Of a DNA stretch of 29,501 bases, positions 7,983-16,222 are shown piece after piece (within the stretch, counting starts at the first letter, position 1; the number at the start of each line of letters is the position of its first letter). The position numbers and the translations under genes were made by a program. The stretch comes from Thermoplasmata archaeon. Its GTDB lineage: Archaea > Thermoplasmatota > Thermoplasmata > Thermoplasmatales > Thermoplasmataceae. The notes below the pieces were generated by a model. It did not search any database. It was not told the origin of the DNA and saw nothing but the letters and a program-made list of their open reading frames with translations. The stretch is taken from the NCBI GenBank assembly GCA_021797025.1, contig JAKAAK010000007.1, positions 1 to 29,501 on the forward strand, read 5' to 3'.

Positions 7983-9410
7983 CTACCCTTTCATAACCGC
8001 CACAGGCATCAGGGAAACCACGGGAGATGCAATTCCCGCTCCCTGAATTACCGCAATTACATCGTCAATGTTTTTATAACTCCCGGGAGATTCTTCAACT
8101 ACCGCCTTCGCCGTTGTTGCACGTAAATATATTCCCCTGGACCTCATATCGTCCTTGACACCATCCACGGTAAATCGTTCGTTGGCTACCTTTCTACTCA
8201 GTATGCGCCCTGCACCATGACAGGAACTGGAAAATGTTGTTTCTTCATTTCCCTTCAATCCTACCAGTACATATGATGGACCCCCCATATGGCCCGGTAT
8301 AATTACAGGGTGACCCGTTTCCCGGAAATAGCCTGTAGTGTTGCCTGCCGGCTGTGCCCGGGTGGCTCCCTTTCTATGTACTAGCAATTTTCTTTTTATC
8401 CCGTCAATGCTATATGTTTCAACCTTTGCCATGTTATGGGCAAGACTGTAAACAGTATTTATGCCCATACTTTCAAAATCCAGACCTGTTATTTTTTCAA
8501 ATGCTTGCCGTATTTTATATGTTATTATCTGACGATTGACAAACCCAAAATTAGCGGCAGCGTTCATTGCATTTATATAATCTTCTCCAGGTTTACTGTT
8601 TATATGCACGGATATAAGTTGTTTATCCTCAGGTATTTTCACACTACCATCATATTCGTTTAGCCTGGTTAAATAATCAGTTGCGACCTGGTGACCCAGT
8701 CCCCTGGACCCGGTGTGGATCATTATTGCCAATTTATTCTCTCTTTCTGATCCGAATTTTTTGGCAGTTTCACGGTCAAATATTCTGTCAATGCGATCTA
8801 TTTCCAGAAAATGATTTCCTGCACCCAGGGTTCCAAGTTCATTCTTTCCCCTTTTCATGGCTTTTTCACTCACAGTTGAAATATTGGAAGTCATATAGCC
8901 ATTCTCCTCAGTATGCATTATATCTTTATCCGTTGCATATCCATTCCGGAATGCCCATTCCAGACCAGATGAAAGAATTTCATTTTCATCATTGCAGTTA
9001 ATCCTGAAACTTGACTTATTATCTATACCTGCAGGTACTGTTTTATATAGCTCATCCAGTACCCTATTTACACTGCACTTGTATTCATCATAATCAAGGT
9101 CTGTGGCAATCAGTGAAACGCCACAATTTATATCGTATCCCACACCTCCCGGTGATACTATTCCATCATCATAGTCAAAACCCGCAACTCCTCCAATTGG
9201 GAAACCATAGCCAAGATGTATGTCGGGCATTGCAATCGAGGCTTTTACAATTCCTGGAAGGGTTGCAACATTCATGACCTGTTTTAATGGCTCGTTGTCA
9301 CTGAATTGGCTCAGGATTCTTTGGTTCATATACAATATACCTGGAACTTTCATATTACCTGTTACGGGTATTTCATATTGAAAATTATTCAATTTATTGA
9401 GATGAAACAT
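7983..9410 (-). CDS. rtcB: tRNA-splicing ligase RtcB
   Basis: RtcB is a GTP- and Mn-dependent RNA ligase that joins 2',3'-cyclic phosphate and 5'-OH ends, as in archaeal tRNA splicing. The 475-residue protein shows the full active site: Asp93 and Cys96 in GYDINCG, histidines in GAGNHFLEI, MIHTGSRG and SLAHNMAKVE (His325), and HRKGATRA. The guanylylated histidine is most likely His398 of SSCHGAGR, since it lies 76 residues before the invariant penultimate lysine (Lys474), as His404 and Lys480 do in Pyrococcus RtcB. No intein is present. It is monocistronic and convergent with the trp operon; no archease gene is seen nearby. A weak TATA-like sequence lies near 9432. Confidence 0.97.
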   Translation of the reverse strand: MFHLNKLNNFQYEIPVTGNMKVPGILYMNQRILSQFSDNEPLKQVMNVATLPGIVKASIAMPDIHLGYGFPIGGVAGFDYDDGIVSPGGVGYDINCGVSLIATDLDYDEYKCSVNRVLDELYKTVPAGIDNKSSFRINCNDENEILSSGLEWAFRNGYATDKDIMHTEENGYMTSNISTVSEKAMKRGKNELGTLGAGNHFLEIDRIDRIFDRETAKKFGSERENKLAIMIHTGSRGLGHQVATDYLTRLNEYDGSVKIPEDKQLISVHINSKPGEDYINAMNAAANFGFVNRQIITYKIRQAFEKITGLDFESMGINTVYSLAHNMAKVETYSIDGIKRKLLVHRKGATRAQPAGNTTGYFRETGHPVIIPGHMGGPSYVLVGLKGNEETTFSSSCHGAGRILSRKVANERFTVDGVKDDMRSRGIYLRATTAKAVVEESPGSYKNIDDVIAVIQGAGIASPVVSLMPVAVMKG

Positions 9411-9519
9411 AAATAGCTAATTACAATGTTAAACATAATAGTTTCAGTTTTAATCCATAAAAGACCAGGAAGGTTAGAAAATAAAAAAATTAATAAAATA
9501 ATAAAGTAATCAGGTCTAA

Positions 9520-9756
9520 ATGGTAAAAATTTTTGATATAAATGATTTTGATGAAAGGAAGCGGTTTGAGATAAAACTTCAGATTGCGCTGCTTAATAAT
9601 ACGTTAAAAATCAGAGAGAACTCAAAAAATCCAGAAAAATATGATGAATATATAGGAGAGAGAAAAGCAAATATACGTTCTCTTCTGAATACTACAGCAA
9701 AATTTACAATAAAAGATCATGACAAACTTATTTACAATCCAGAGAGTGAAATTTGA
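9520..9756 (+). CDS. Small charged hypothetical protein
   Basis: I do not recognise this 78-residue protein. It is rich in Lys, Glu and Asp with predicted helical character in the first 50 residues, and has no membrane segment, cysteine or signal peptide. It starts with an ATG at 9520, about 25 bases after an A/T-only stretch (around 9485-9503) that could act as a TATA region. It is a single gene, divergent from rtcB and upstream of a winged-helix regulator, with a 135-base gap that contains no further gene that I can see. Codon use looks like that of its neighbours. It could be a lineage-specific cytosolic protein. Confidence 0.5.
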   Translation: MVKIFDINDFDERKRFEIKLQIALLNNTLKIRENSKNPEKYDEYIGERKANIRSLLNTTAKFTIKDHDKLIYNPESEI

Positions 9757-9858
9757 TTTAATTTTGACTCTATATAATATACTCAATATTGCTTATTTGA
9801 GGGATAACTAATTTTGCGGCTAGATTTTTTATTTATTCATAGTTTTTAAGTATGTTAC

Positions 9859-9873
9859 AAAATAATAAATAAT
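9859..9873 (+). promoter_or_regulatory. TATA region of the winged-helix/GNAT operon
   Basis: AAATAATAAATAATG is centred 26 bases before the ATG at 9892. This supports a leaderless start at 9892 and not at the TTG at 9877. Confidence 0.5.
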
Positions 9874-9891
9874 GGCTTGCTATCTATTACC

Positions 9892-10215
9892 ATGAATGAT
9901 TATTCAATTTTTAAAGAAGTCAAGGAAAACATAGAAACCCTTGAAAGGCACCTCACCATCATAAAGACACTGTTAATGGAGCAACCCCTGGGGATAATTA
10001 AAATGTCACAGCAAACAGGTATACCGGAACACAAAATAAGATACTCTTTGCGGATACTGGAACACGGTGGTATTATAGAGGCATCACGTGAGGGTGCCAT
10101 TTTAACATCGGATTTTATTGCAAATAAGGATAGAATTCTATCAGATGCCAGAGAAAATTCGCAGAGAATGGAAAACATATATAAAGAACTTAAAAATATT
10201 TTGGAGTCGCCATGA
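9892..10215 (+). CDS. Winged helix-turn-helix regulator
   Basis: From the ATG at 9892 the protein has 107 residues. A first amphipathic helix (about 10-30) is followed by a winged helix: GIIKMSQQTGIPEHKIRYSL forms the second and recognition helices, and RILEHGGIIEASREGAIL forms the third helix and wing. The C-terminal 35 residues are a charged helix, probably for dimerisation. Similar short proteins with P-x-HKVRYSLR-x-LE patterns occur across euryarchaea as predicted transcription factors. The gene overlaps the acetyltransferase by four bases (ATGATG), so the two are one operon. Its target is unknown; autoregulation or control of the following ABC genes is possible but not shown. Confidence 0.75.
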   Translation: MNDYSIFKEVKENIETLERHLTIIKTLLMEQPLGIIKMSQQTGIPEHKIRYSLRILEHGGIIEASREGAILTSDFIANKDRILSDARENSQRMENIYKELKNILESP

Positions 10216-10748
10216 TGTTTAAAAAAAATGAACAGACGGGAAAATATTTGATAAGGCGTGGTGTTCCGGGAGATGCTAGGGGCATTATAGAATGCATGCA
10301 AAGTGTAATGGATGAAAAGATATATCTTGTAAGTGAATACTATCTTTTAACTGAAAGAGGAGAGCAGGAAAGACTTAAAAATAAAGATGATCTCACACTT
10401 GTATCAGAGGTTAACGAGAGAATTGTCGGAGTTACAACTATTCAGCGTGGGATGTATAAAAAAAACAGGCATACAGCTTCACTGGGAATTGCTATAATGA
10501 AGGATTTTAGGCATATGAATATAGGCACGAAAATGATAGAGGATGCGATTTCATGGTCAAAAACTCAGGGGATAGAAAAAATAAATTTAGAAGTTTTTTC
10601 AAGCAATGTAAACGCCATAAAAACATATAGAAATCTGGGATTTGAATATGAAGGTGTTAGAAAAAAGCAGTTTATGATAGGTAATCAGTACACAGATGAT
10701 GTTTTGATGACGTACTTTACTTCAAACTGGCAGGATACAGACAAATGA
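10212..10748 (+). CDS. GNAT-family N-acetyltransferase
   Basis: This 178-residue protein shows the GNAT fold: IRRGVPGDARGIIECM at the N-terminus, the central SLGIAIMKDFRHMNIGTKMI with the acetyl-CoA-binding region (family Q/R-x-x-G-x-G/A, partly diverged here), then LEVFSSNVNAIKTYRNLGFE, the typical last strand and helix of RimI-, PhnO- and spermidine-acetyltransferase-like enzymes. The substrate cannot be told; the NA-x-x-x-Y-x-x-x-GF signature is common to protein- and amine-acetylating members. It overlaps the winged-helix gene, and a separate promoter starts the ABC operon 61 bases later. An ATG three bases downstream (10215) is an alternative start. Confidence 0.82.
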   Translation: MMFKKNEQTGKYLIRRGVPGDARGIIECMQSVMDEKIYLVSEYYLLTERGEQERLKNKDDLTLVSEVNERIVGVTTIQRGMYKKNRHTASLGIAIMKDFRHMNIGTKMIEDAISWSKTQGIEKINLEVFSSNVNAIKTYRNLGFEYEGVRKKQFMIGNQYTDDVLMTYFTSNWQDTDK

Positions 10749-10776
10749 TAATAATCAGAATATGTCTGACATAAAC

Positions 10777-10788
10777 ATTTAAATTTAA
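10777..10788 (+). promoter_or_regulatory. TATA box of the ABC operon
   Basis: ATTTAAATTTAA is centred about 27 bases before the ATG at 10810 and suggests a leaderless start there. The upstream TTG at 10792 would lie only about ten bases after the box. Confidence 0.55.
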
Positions 10789-10809
10789 CTATTGAATCGG
10801 TATGTTATA

Positions 10810-11826
10810 ATGCAGTGGACAAAGATAAAAGGACTTTTCATAAAATACTTAATCATATTTATAGGTTTAACCATACTTTTGTTTGCTGTTTTCAAATTTG
10901 TACCAACAAGAATTGTAGGAAATGATTTTCCAGGGAAATCCATAAAAATACTAGGTTTGCATCAGAATATTGTATTTCAGTATTTTTATTTTATATACGC
11001 AATTCTTACGGGAAATGTTGGATATACTAGCACATCCTTTTATTCTGGTACTGTTCTAGGTGCTGTATCAATTACACTACCAGAAACTATTTTGTTTTTA
11101 ACTGTGGCATTTGCTATATCCTATGCAGTTTCGTATTTTATCGGATTGTACTCGGGAACTGCGTTTAAGACTACCAAGATATTGAATATGAATATATTCC
11201 CACTATTATTTCTCTATCTTGTTTCCGGCCTGGTTCTTCTTGCGATATTTTCTGGCGTACTGGGATGGTTTCCCACACATGGTATACTTTCTAATAGTTC
11301 TACTGCATTGAATAGCTGGATATCTTCAACAGGAAACGGAATTTATATAACTAAACCAACAAATATCATTTTAATAGATAGCATCTTACATGGATCATTA
11401 TCCATATTTATAGATTTATTAGATCATATGGCACTTCCGTTTTTTTCCATGTTTATTCCCACAGTTATTTATTTGAGTGTTTATATAAGCCATGAAACAT
11501 CCATAGAATACAATAAAAAATATATGAAAGCTGGGATTACCAGGAATGCATTCATGGATAATTATATAATTTTTATAAAAAGGGGAATAAGGACCAGGGT
11601 GCTAAGGGAGCTGAAATCGGTATTTGTTATATTCATGGGTGGGATGATTATCGTAAGTTATATATTTTCTTATATGAACACAGGAGAGTTTGCTATCTAT
11701 TCGTTTCTTGATTATGAATATGGTATAATGGGTGGGATATACAGTTTGTTTATTCTGGCCATCATTGCACTAATATTTAGTTTATTTATAGATATAATAA
11801 ACAACGGTGGAAAAAATGAAATTTGA
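10810..11826 (+). CDS. Dpp/Opp-type ABC transporter permease, DppB-like
   Basis: From the ATG at 10810 the protein has 338 residues and about six membrane segments. It matches the DppB/OppB layout: a first TM (about 9-30), an extracytoplasmic loop leading to GNVGYTSTSFYSG (family G-D-L-G-x-S), SITLPETILFL, then TM pairs. The cytosolic EAA-type coupling loop near the C-terminus is still visible as NKKYMKAGITRNAFMDNY (family D-Y-V-x-T-A-x-A-K-G). Such permeases import peptides, nickel or sugars; the substrate is unknown. The 3' end overlaps the second permease by 11 bases. The ATPase homologue of the same operon is degenerate, so transport by this system on its own is doubtful. Confidence 0.8.
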   Translation: MQWTKIKGLFIKYLIIFIGLTILLFAVFKFVPTRIVGNDFPGKSIKILGLHQNIVFQYFYFIYAILTGNVGYTSTSFYSGTVLGAVSITLPETILFLTVAFAISYAVSYFIGLYSGTAFKTTKILNMNIFPLLFLYLVSGLVLLAIFSGVLGWFPTHGILSNSSTALNSWISSTGNGIYITKPTNIILIDSILHGSLSIFIDLLDHMALPFFSMFIPTVIYLSVYISHETSIEYNKKYMKAGITRNAFMDNYIIFIKRGIRTRVLRELKSVFVIFMGGMIIVSYIFSYMNTGEFAIYSFLDYEYGIMGGIYSLFILAIIALIFSLFIDIINNGGKNEI

Positions 11827-12631
11827 TTCAAGGAATTTGCTCATAGGTATAAGTCTAGCGTTTATATTTTTTTATATATATGCATTTATTTCGGATATTG
11901 TTTATCCATCTTATCTTGGAGTAAATACACTTTCATCACTACTTGTATTCAAGAAAACGGCATCAGTTATACCTTCTAAGCCTACTTTAAACGAGGGATG
12001 GTGGAACTACTTTGGAACAACATATTACGGTATATCAATATTGCCCGCACTTATCGGGTCCTTAAAATTTGACTTTACAATAATGTTTGCATCACTTGCC
12101 ATTTCTTCCTTGGTAGGTGTATCAATTGGTTTTCTGACAAATTATATAGGGGGTATTTTAAAGAAAATTATATTTTACATAGTGAGAGTTTTGACAACCG
12201 CCCCCTATCTTTTAATTATGCTACTGATTTTATATGTAGCGAGACCAAGTGAATCGGGAATAATAATTGCAATATCAGTAGGATGGTTTCCGTTCTATAT
12301 TATAAGATATATTGAGGTATCAGAATACGAAAATAGAAATTCCCATTATGGGGGGTTGTGGAAATTATTTGCCTTTATTCCATATATTTTGACAGATATG
12401 GGAGCAATCAGTGGAATTGTTGTTATTATAACGTATTTTGGATTCTACTTTAAAAATCCATTTGTAGTTGATATCGGGAATATTATGTATTTAAGTGGAA
12501 ATGTAAATACATTCGTATTTTTTGGTGTCTGGTGGATAGTTATATTCCCGCTTTTATTCATAACTGTTTTTATCGGATTTACTGCACTACTGAGCTACGA
12601 AATAAAGGGGGTGATTTCAAATACGGGATAA
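11816..12631 (+). CDS. Dpp/Opp-type ABC transporter permease, DppC-like, diverged
   Basis: The ATG at 11816 has an SD (GGTGG at 11806-11810) at the right distance and gives 271 residues. A first TM (about 8-28) is followed by an extracytoplasmic stretch and then the DppC core: SLKFDFTIMFASLAISSLVG, SIGFLTNYIGGILKKIIFYI (family G-x-x-x-G-Y-x-G-G) and RVLTTAPYLLIMLLILYV. The cytosolic coupling loop expected after the RYIEVSEYEN segment is shortened: the family's E-Y-V-x-A-A-x-A-x-G sequence is not recognisable and is replaced by NSHYGGLWKLF. This erosion parallels the dead ATPase encoded next and suggests that the contact surface with a nucleotide-binding domain has drifted. Confidence 0.72.
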   Translation: MKFDSRNLLIGISLAFIFFYIYAFISDIVYPSYLGVNTLSSLLVFKKTASVIPSKPTLNEGWWNYFGTTYYGISILPALIGSLKFDFTIMFASLAISSLVGVSIGFLTNYIGGILKKIIFYIVRVLTTAPYLLIMLLILYVARPSESGIIIAISVGWFPFYIIRYIEVSEYENRNSHYGGLWKLFAFIPYILTDMGAISGIVVIITYFGFYFKNPFVVDIGNIMYLSGNVNTFVFFGVWWIVIFPLLFITVFIGFTALLSYEIKGVISNTG

Positions 12632-12644
12632 TTTTAATAGAAAT

Positions 12645-13772
12645 ATGGTTCTTTCCTTTAAAAATTTTGGCATATATGCAGATGATAGGAAACTTATTGA
12701 TAATATTTCATTGAACATAAATAGGAACTGTGAAGTTTTACTGGCCTCCAATAATAAAAATATTTCACTGATTACTGGAATTTTCACTTTTGATATTTTT
12801 GGAGGATACAGATATTCTGGATCGGTTATACACGATGAAACTGATTTAATTGAACTCATTTCAAATATAAAAAAATTTAGAATAAGGGGGAACAGAATTG
12901 GTGTGACCTCGCATATTCTGAATGATGTACTATGTATACCCTCAAATCCACTGGACTTATTTGACCCCGGAATTGATATTTATAACCAGTTTCTCGATTT
13001 CATACCCTATGAAACCAGGGTTGATGTCATTAATTCTGTAATAAGAAGAGAGATGATAAAATCCAGTGACATAGAGAGTGTTATAAATAATTTTGACACA
13101 TCGGATCAAAAGAAATATTTTACACTTTCAATATGCCGTGATTTTGGAATTATTGGCATATATAAAGAGATTTATAAAACATTGCTGTCCGGTGGTTCCG
13201 ACAGGAAAGATAGATTAACTTACCTGATTATAGGTAGAAAAACCGGTGTGAATCTAGCCGATATGGTGATTCTTAGAGATTATTATAAATACAGACTGAA
13301 TTTAGAATTGCTTACATATGAATATAAAAAATCAATTATTGAAATGCAGAAAAAGAAAAGATTTTACAAAGAGATAAAAAATTTAAAGCGCAGTGCTGGG
13401 CATGATTTTGATTTTATGAATCTGAACCTTACCCGTGCTTACAGTGAAGGCGTGCTAAAATATGAATTAATAGAAAATATGGCAAAGGAGATCAATCTTA
13501 TGGGTATCCCATTTGACGTGGAAGTGTACCACAAATTCCCTTCAGAAATTCCCATATCCAACATTTATAAATTTATAACTGGGATAGGTTTTATTACTGA
13601 AAAATCCTTAATAATTACAGATATGTCTCTGTATCCGGAGAAAATGATAGAAATTTCAGAATATATCAAAAGAATGAAATCACTGCAACCCATCACCTCT
13701 TTATATTTGTGCTCACACGATAATTTAACAGAGGAAGCTGATAAACTATTCGATAAAATAATAGAAATATGA
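12645..13772 (+). CDS. Degenerate Opp-type ABC ATPase homologue (probable pseudo-ATPase)
   Basis: This 375-residue protein follows the outline of OppD/OppF-type ATPases but lacks their catalytic residues. The N-terminus LSFKNFGIYADDRKLIDNIS is an ABC beta-sheet start. The Walker A position reads ASNNKNIS (34-41), where the loop glycines are lost and the invariant lysine is isoleucine. RGNRIGVTSH (81-90) stands where the Q-loop should be, without the glutamine. Near the C-terminus YHKFPSEIPISN (295-306) matches the family's Y-P-H-E-L-S-G-G-Q with the signature gone, SLIITDM (321-327) is Walker B with the glutamate lost, and only the H-loop (SHD, 357-359) survives. The middle (about 160-290) is not alignable by eye; it may be an insertion or the joint of two fused ATPases. 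The frame is fully open, so it is under coding constraint. It lies 13 bases after the permease genes. Confidence 0.65.
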   Translation: MVLSFKNFGIYADDRKLIDNISLNINRNCEVLLASNNKNISLITGIFTFDIFGGYRYSGSVIHDETDLIELISNIKKFRIRGNRIGVTSHILNDVLCIPSNPLDLFDPGIDIYNQFLDFIPYETRVDVINSVIRREMIKSSDIESVINNFDTSDQKKYFTLSICRDFGIIGIYKEIYKTLLSGGSDRKDRLTYLIIGRKTGVNLADMVILRDYYKYRLNLELLTYEYKKSIIEMQKKKRFYKEIKNLKRSAGHDFDFMNLNLTRAYSEGVLKYELIENMAKEINLMGIPFDVEVYHKFPSEIPISNIYKFITGIGFITEKSLIITDMSLYPEKMIEISEYIKRMKSLQPITSLYLCSHDNLTEEADKLFDKIIEI

Positions 13773-13788
13773 TCTGAATGCTGTAAAT

Positions 13789-16143
13789 TCATGTGCTTAT
13801 ATTATTGAACAGTATTATTCCTGAGGGTGTCACTGCTATATGCATCATTATATATGATTGTGAATAAACTCTTAATTCAAAGGTTCCTGGTAACGGGGAT
13901 ATATACATATAAAGATTATCCAGAAGTCTTTTTACGTTTTTCAAATTTGTAACATTAAAATTATGGATTAATACACTTATATTTGCATTGAGGTGATCCA
14001 TTATAACTGATTGATTTTTATCTGTGATGTTAAATGTGTAATTATAAAAACCGTTATCATATGGGTGTGTGAAATTCATTGTGTTTCCAAGATAGGAGTA
14101 ATACATTGAATTGTTCATTTCAGGTAGGATTTCTTCATATAATGGCATTGGATTGATCCCCTGTGAAATGTGGGTATTTATAAATGATTCAGATTCCAGG
14201 ATAATCGGGAAACTGGATCCATTTCCTATGATTTTAGCCAGGTTGGAAGAAAATTGTAATATATTAGGTCCGGAAATTCCGGATTCTGTAAATATTGGGA
14301 TTATCAGTGAACTGTTGTGGTATAGTGACGTTTTCGTTAATCCGTATTTTTTGTCCGCTGTTACATTATTTATAAAAGAATTCCAGAGGCTTTTAGCCAG
14401 TGTTAAATTATGACCGGGATATGCATTGTAGAAAACTTCACGTACTGTAATATTTGAAAATAAATTAGAGGGAATATTTTTGTCTGTGACATATTTTCCC
14501 AAAAGGGTTTCATTTATATTTGAATTAAAATTATATATAGTTGTCATATTATAAGTAACGTTAAAAGATATCCCAGGGATGCTCGATATATAGGGATATG
14601 AAGAAGGAAATGTTGCGATCTGGGATGTATTAAATCTCATATCTTGATACATGGAGGAATAACTGTTTTTATATTGTATTGTTATAGAATCTATTTTGGG
14701 TAAAGGATTATAAGTGTTGCCTATGAAATCTGGATTGCGAACCAGTGTGATATAGCTTCCGGGAACAGATTTCTCTATTTCATAAGGACCATTGGAAAGT
14801 ACGTTCTGCATTTTATAACTTGAATTTTTTGTTTTAAATGTCTGAAAGCCACTCTGGTTAAATGATATGATCTCACCGCTATGTGCAAGATACGCTGCCG
14901 ATGAGATGAAAGTCCCGGGTGAGGAGAGGATACTGCATACCCTATTAAGACTCAAATTGGCTGTAAAATTGAGCGTTACTGTGTCATTTTTCTTATTGTA
15001 CGTGATTGCGTTCATTATATTTGTGTAATTATTTGTTTTGTGATAATTCCCGGGCAGGAGATACTGTGCAAGAATCCACCCCGGGGTTTGGGGTGATTTA
15101 TTTTCAAGAAGTAAATCCATAACAAGGGAATAGTACACATCGTATGCAGTCACGGCTTGGCCATTCTGGAATCTTACATTATGGCTTATATTAAACGTAT
15201 AACTCGTTCCATTCTTTGCCGGAAGGCTGGAAGCTATTTCAGGGAAGTATCCCGAGGTGCTGTTTCCGACAAGAAACTCTTCTGTGTTATAAAGTATTTG
15301 GAGATCCCCTGCTGTGCATGCCTCCTGCGGATTTAGGTTTGTGAATGGGGTCAGACTATCAACAACAATGGAATCAGATATGGTGGTAATAAATAATGTA
15401 GCATTAGGATTTACCGGTATATCCATATAATAATAGGTTGTGTAATTTTCTGTTCCGTTGCCTGTAATAGTGGATAATTTGAGTATATAATATCCTTCTG
15501 AAAGTTTGAGATTAAAAGTAGAATTTAAGGGTGCACTGGGAAGATTAGTCCAGTTCTTGTATTCTGATAATGATTGCTTCTTTATTGTAAATGTTGAATT
15601 ATTAGGGCAACTGCTGTTTCCCAATGTTATATTAAGCAATGTGCCTGGAGAATAAATATTTGAGTTTAATACAACAGAGGGCTTACTTGAATTCACAATC
15701 GAAATTATGCCTGATGCTGTTCTATTTGAAATGTGTGAGGATTCCACATATACGGGAATATATGTATTGGATTTATAAATAATTGAAGAAAAATTGGCCC
15801 AGTAGCTTATATAATATATACCTGGGCTTGAATACACGTGTGAGGTGGATAAAGAGATCCCAGTATAATTAAGAGTTGTATGGTTGTTATCGCCCCATTC
15901 AATGGTAACATCTTTATATGATTCGTCCGCCTTAAGGGTTATAGTATAATTCTGTCCGACCGTAATATAATTGGGTGCTACATCGACTGAAATTTCGGGT
16001 TCCAGCCTGGAGGGATGTAACAATGAGAGAATGGCTAATGAAGAGAGAATGAGAACCAGAACTATTATAACGGCATACCATTTTTTCCTTGTTGATCTTG
16101 GTTTTAGTGGATATGTTTCTGGATCAGGCATGCTAGAAGTCAT
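13789..16143 (-). CDS. Membrane-anchored extracellular solute-binding protein (family 5) with PKD-like domain
   Basis: This 784-residue protein has a short basic cytosolic tail (RSTRKKW), one TM (about 22-41) serving as signal anchor, and a large external part. Residues about 50-130 look like a PKD-type beta sandwich (TIEWGDNN then SHVYSSPGIYYISYW). From about residue 280 on it resembles SBP_bac_5 proteins that deliver peptides to Dpp/Opp permeases: LYNTEEFLVGNS, a YFPEIASSLPAKNGTSYTF strand pair, RFQNGQAVTAYDVYYSL (family F-H-D-G-x-P-x-T-A-x-D-V), and NGPYEIEKSVPG (family G-x-G-P-Y). I count about 40 N-x-S/T sequons, fitting heavy N-glycosylation at low pH. It is convergent with the ABC operon, 16 bases from its end. 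There is no lipobox cysteine. Confidence 0.8.
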   Translation of the reverse strand: MTSSMPDPETYPLKPRSTRKKWYAVIIVLVLILSSLAILSLLHPSRLEPEISVDVAPNYITVGQNYTITLKADESYKDVTIEWGDNNHTTLNYTGISLSTSHVYSSPGIYYISYWANFSSIIYKSNTYIPVYVESSHISNRTASGIISIVNSSKPSVVLNSNIYSPGTLLNITLGNSSCPNNSTFTIKKQSLSEYKNWTNLPSAPLNSTFNLKLSEGYYILKLSTITGNGTENYTTYYYMDIPVNPNATLFITTISDSIVVDSLTPFTNLNPQEACTAGDLQILYNTEEFLVGNSTSGYFPEIASSLPAKNGTSYTFNISHNVRFQNGQAVTAYDVYYSLVMDLLLENKSPQTPGWILAQYLLPGNYHKTNNYTNIMNAITYNKKNDTVTLNFTANLSLNRVCSILSSPGTFISSAAYLAHSGEIISFNQSGFQTFKTKNSSYKMQNVLSNGPYEIEKSVPGSYITLVRNPDFIGNTYNPLPKIDSITIQYKNSYSSMYQDMRFNTSQIATFPSSYPYISSIPGISFNVTYNMTTIYNFNSNINETLLGKYVTDKNIPSNLFSNITVREVFYNAYPGHNLTLAKSLWNSFINNVTADKKYGLTKTSLYHNSSLIIPIFTESGISGPNILQFSSNLAKIIGNGSSFPIILESESFINTHISQGINPMPLYEEILPEMNNSMYYSYLGNTMNFTHPYDNGFYNYTFNITDKNQSVIMDHLNANISVLIHNFNVTNLKNVKRLLDNLYMYISPLPGTFELRVYSQSYIMMHIAVTPSGIILFNNIST

Positions 16144-16165
16144 ATAAAGTGTATTAAAATTTGAA

Positions 16166-16174
16166 TAATTAAAG
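16166..16174 (-). promoter_or_regulatory. TATA-like box of the solute-binding protein gene
   Basis: On the minus strand CTTTAATTA is centred about 26 bases upstream of the ATG at 16143. This fits a leaderless transcript. Confidence 0.45.
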
Positions 16175-16193
16175 TTTACTTATGGATGCAAAA

Positions 16194-16201
16194 TAATATA
16201 A
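16194..16201 (+). promoter_or_regulatory. TATA box of the nucleotidyltransferase gene
   Basis: AATATAAA lies about 25 bases before the ATG at 16223. It supports that ATG as the leaderless start; the ATG at 16202 sits directly after the box and is an unlikely start. Confidence 0.55.
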
Positions 16202-16222
16202 ATGCCCGTATTATTCAATCTT

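Noticed and set aside
8354..9277. Open frames on the plus strand opposite rtcB
   Set aside because: They lie fully antisense to a strongly conserved gene, are rich in Cys, His, Phe and Pro as expected of mirrored codons, and have no promoter or SD.
13185..13196. LSGG sequence (residues 181-184) in the degenerate ATPase as a working ABC signature
   Set aside because: It is followed by SDRKDR and not by Q-R, and is not placed just before a Walker B strand; the segment that aligns with the family signature is further on (295-306) and is degenerate.
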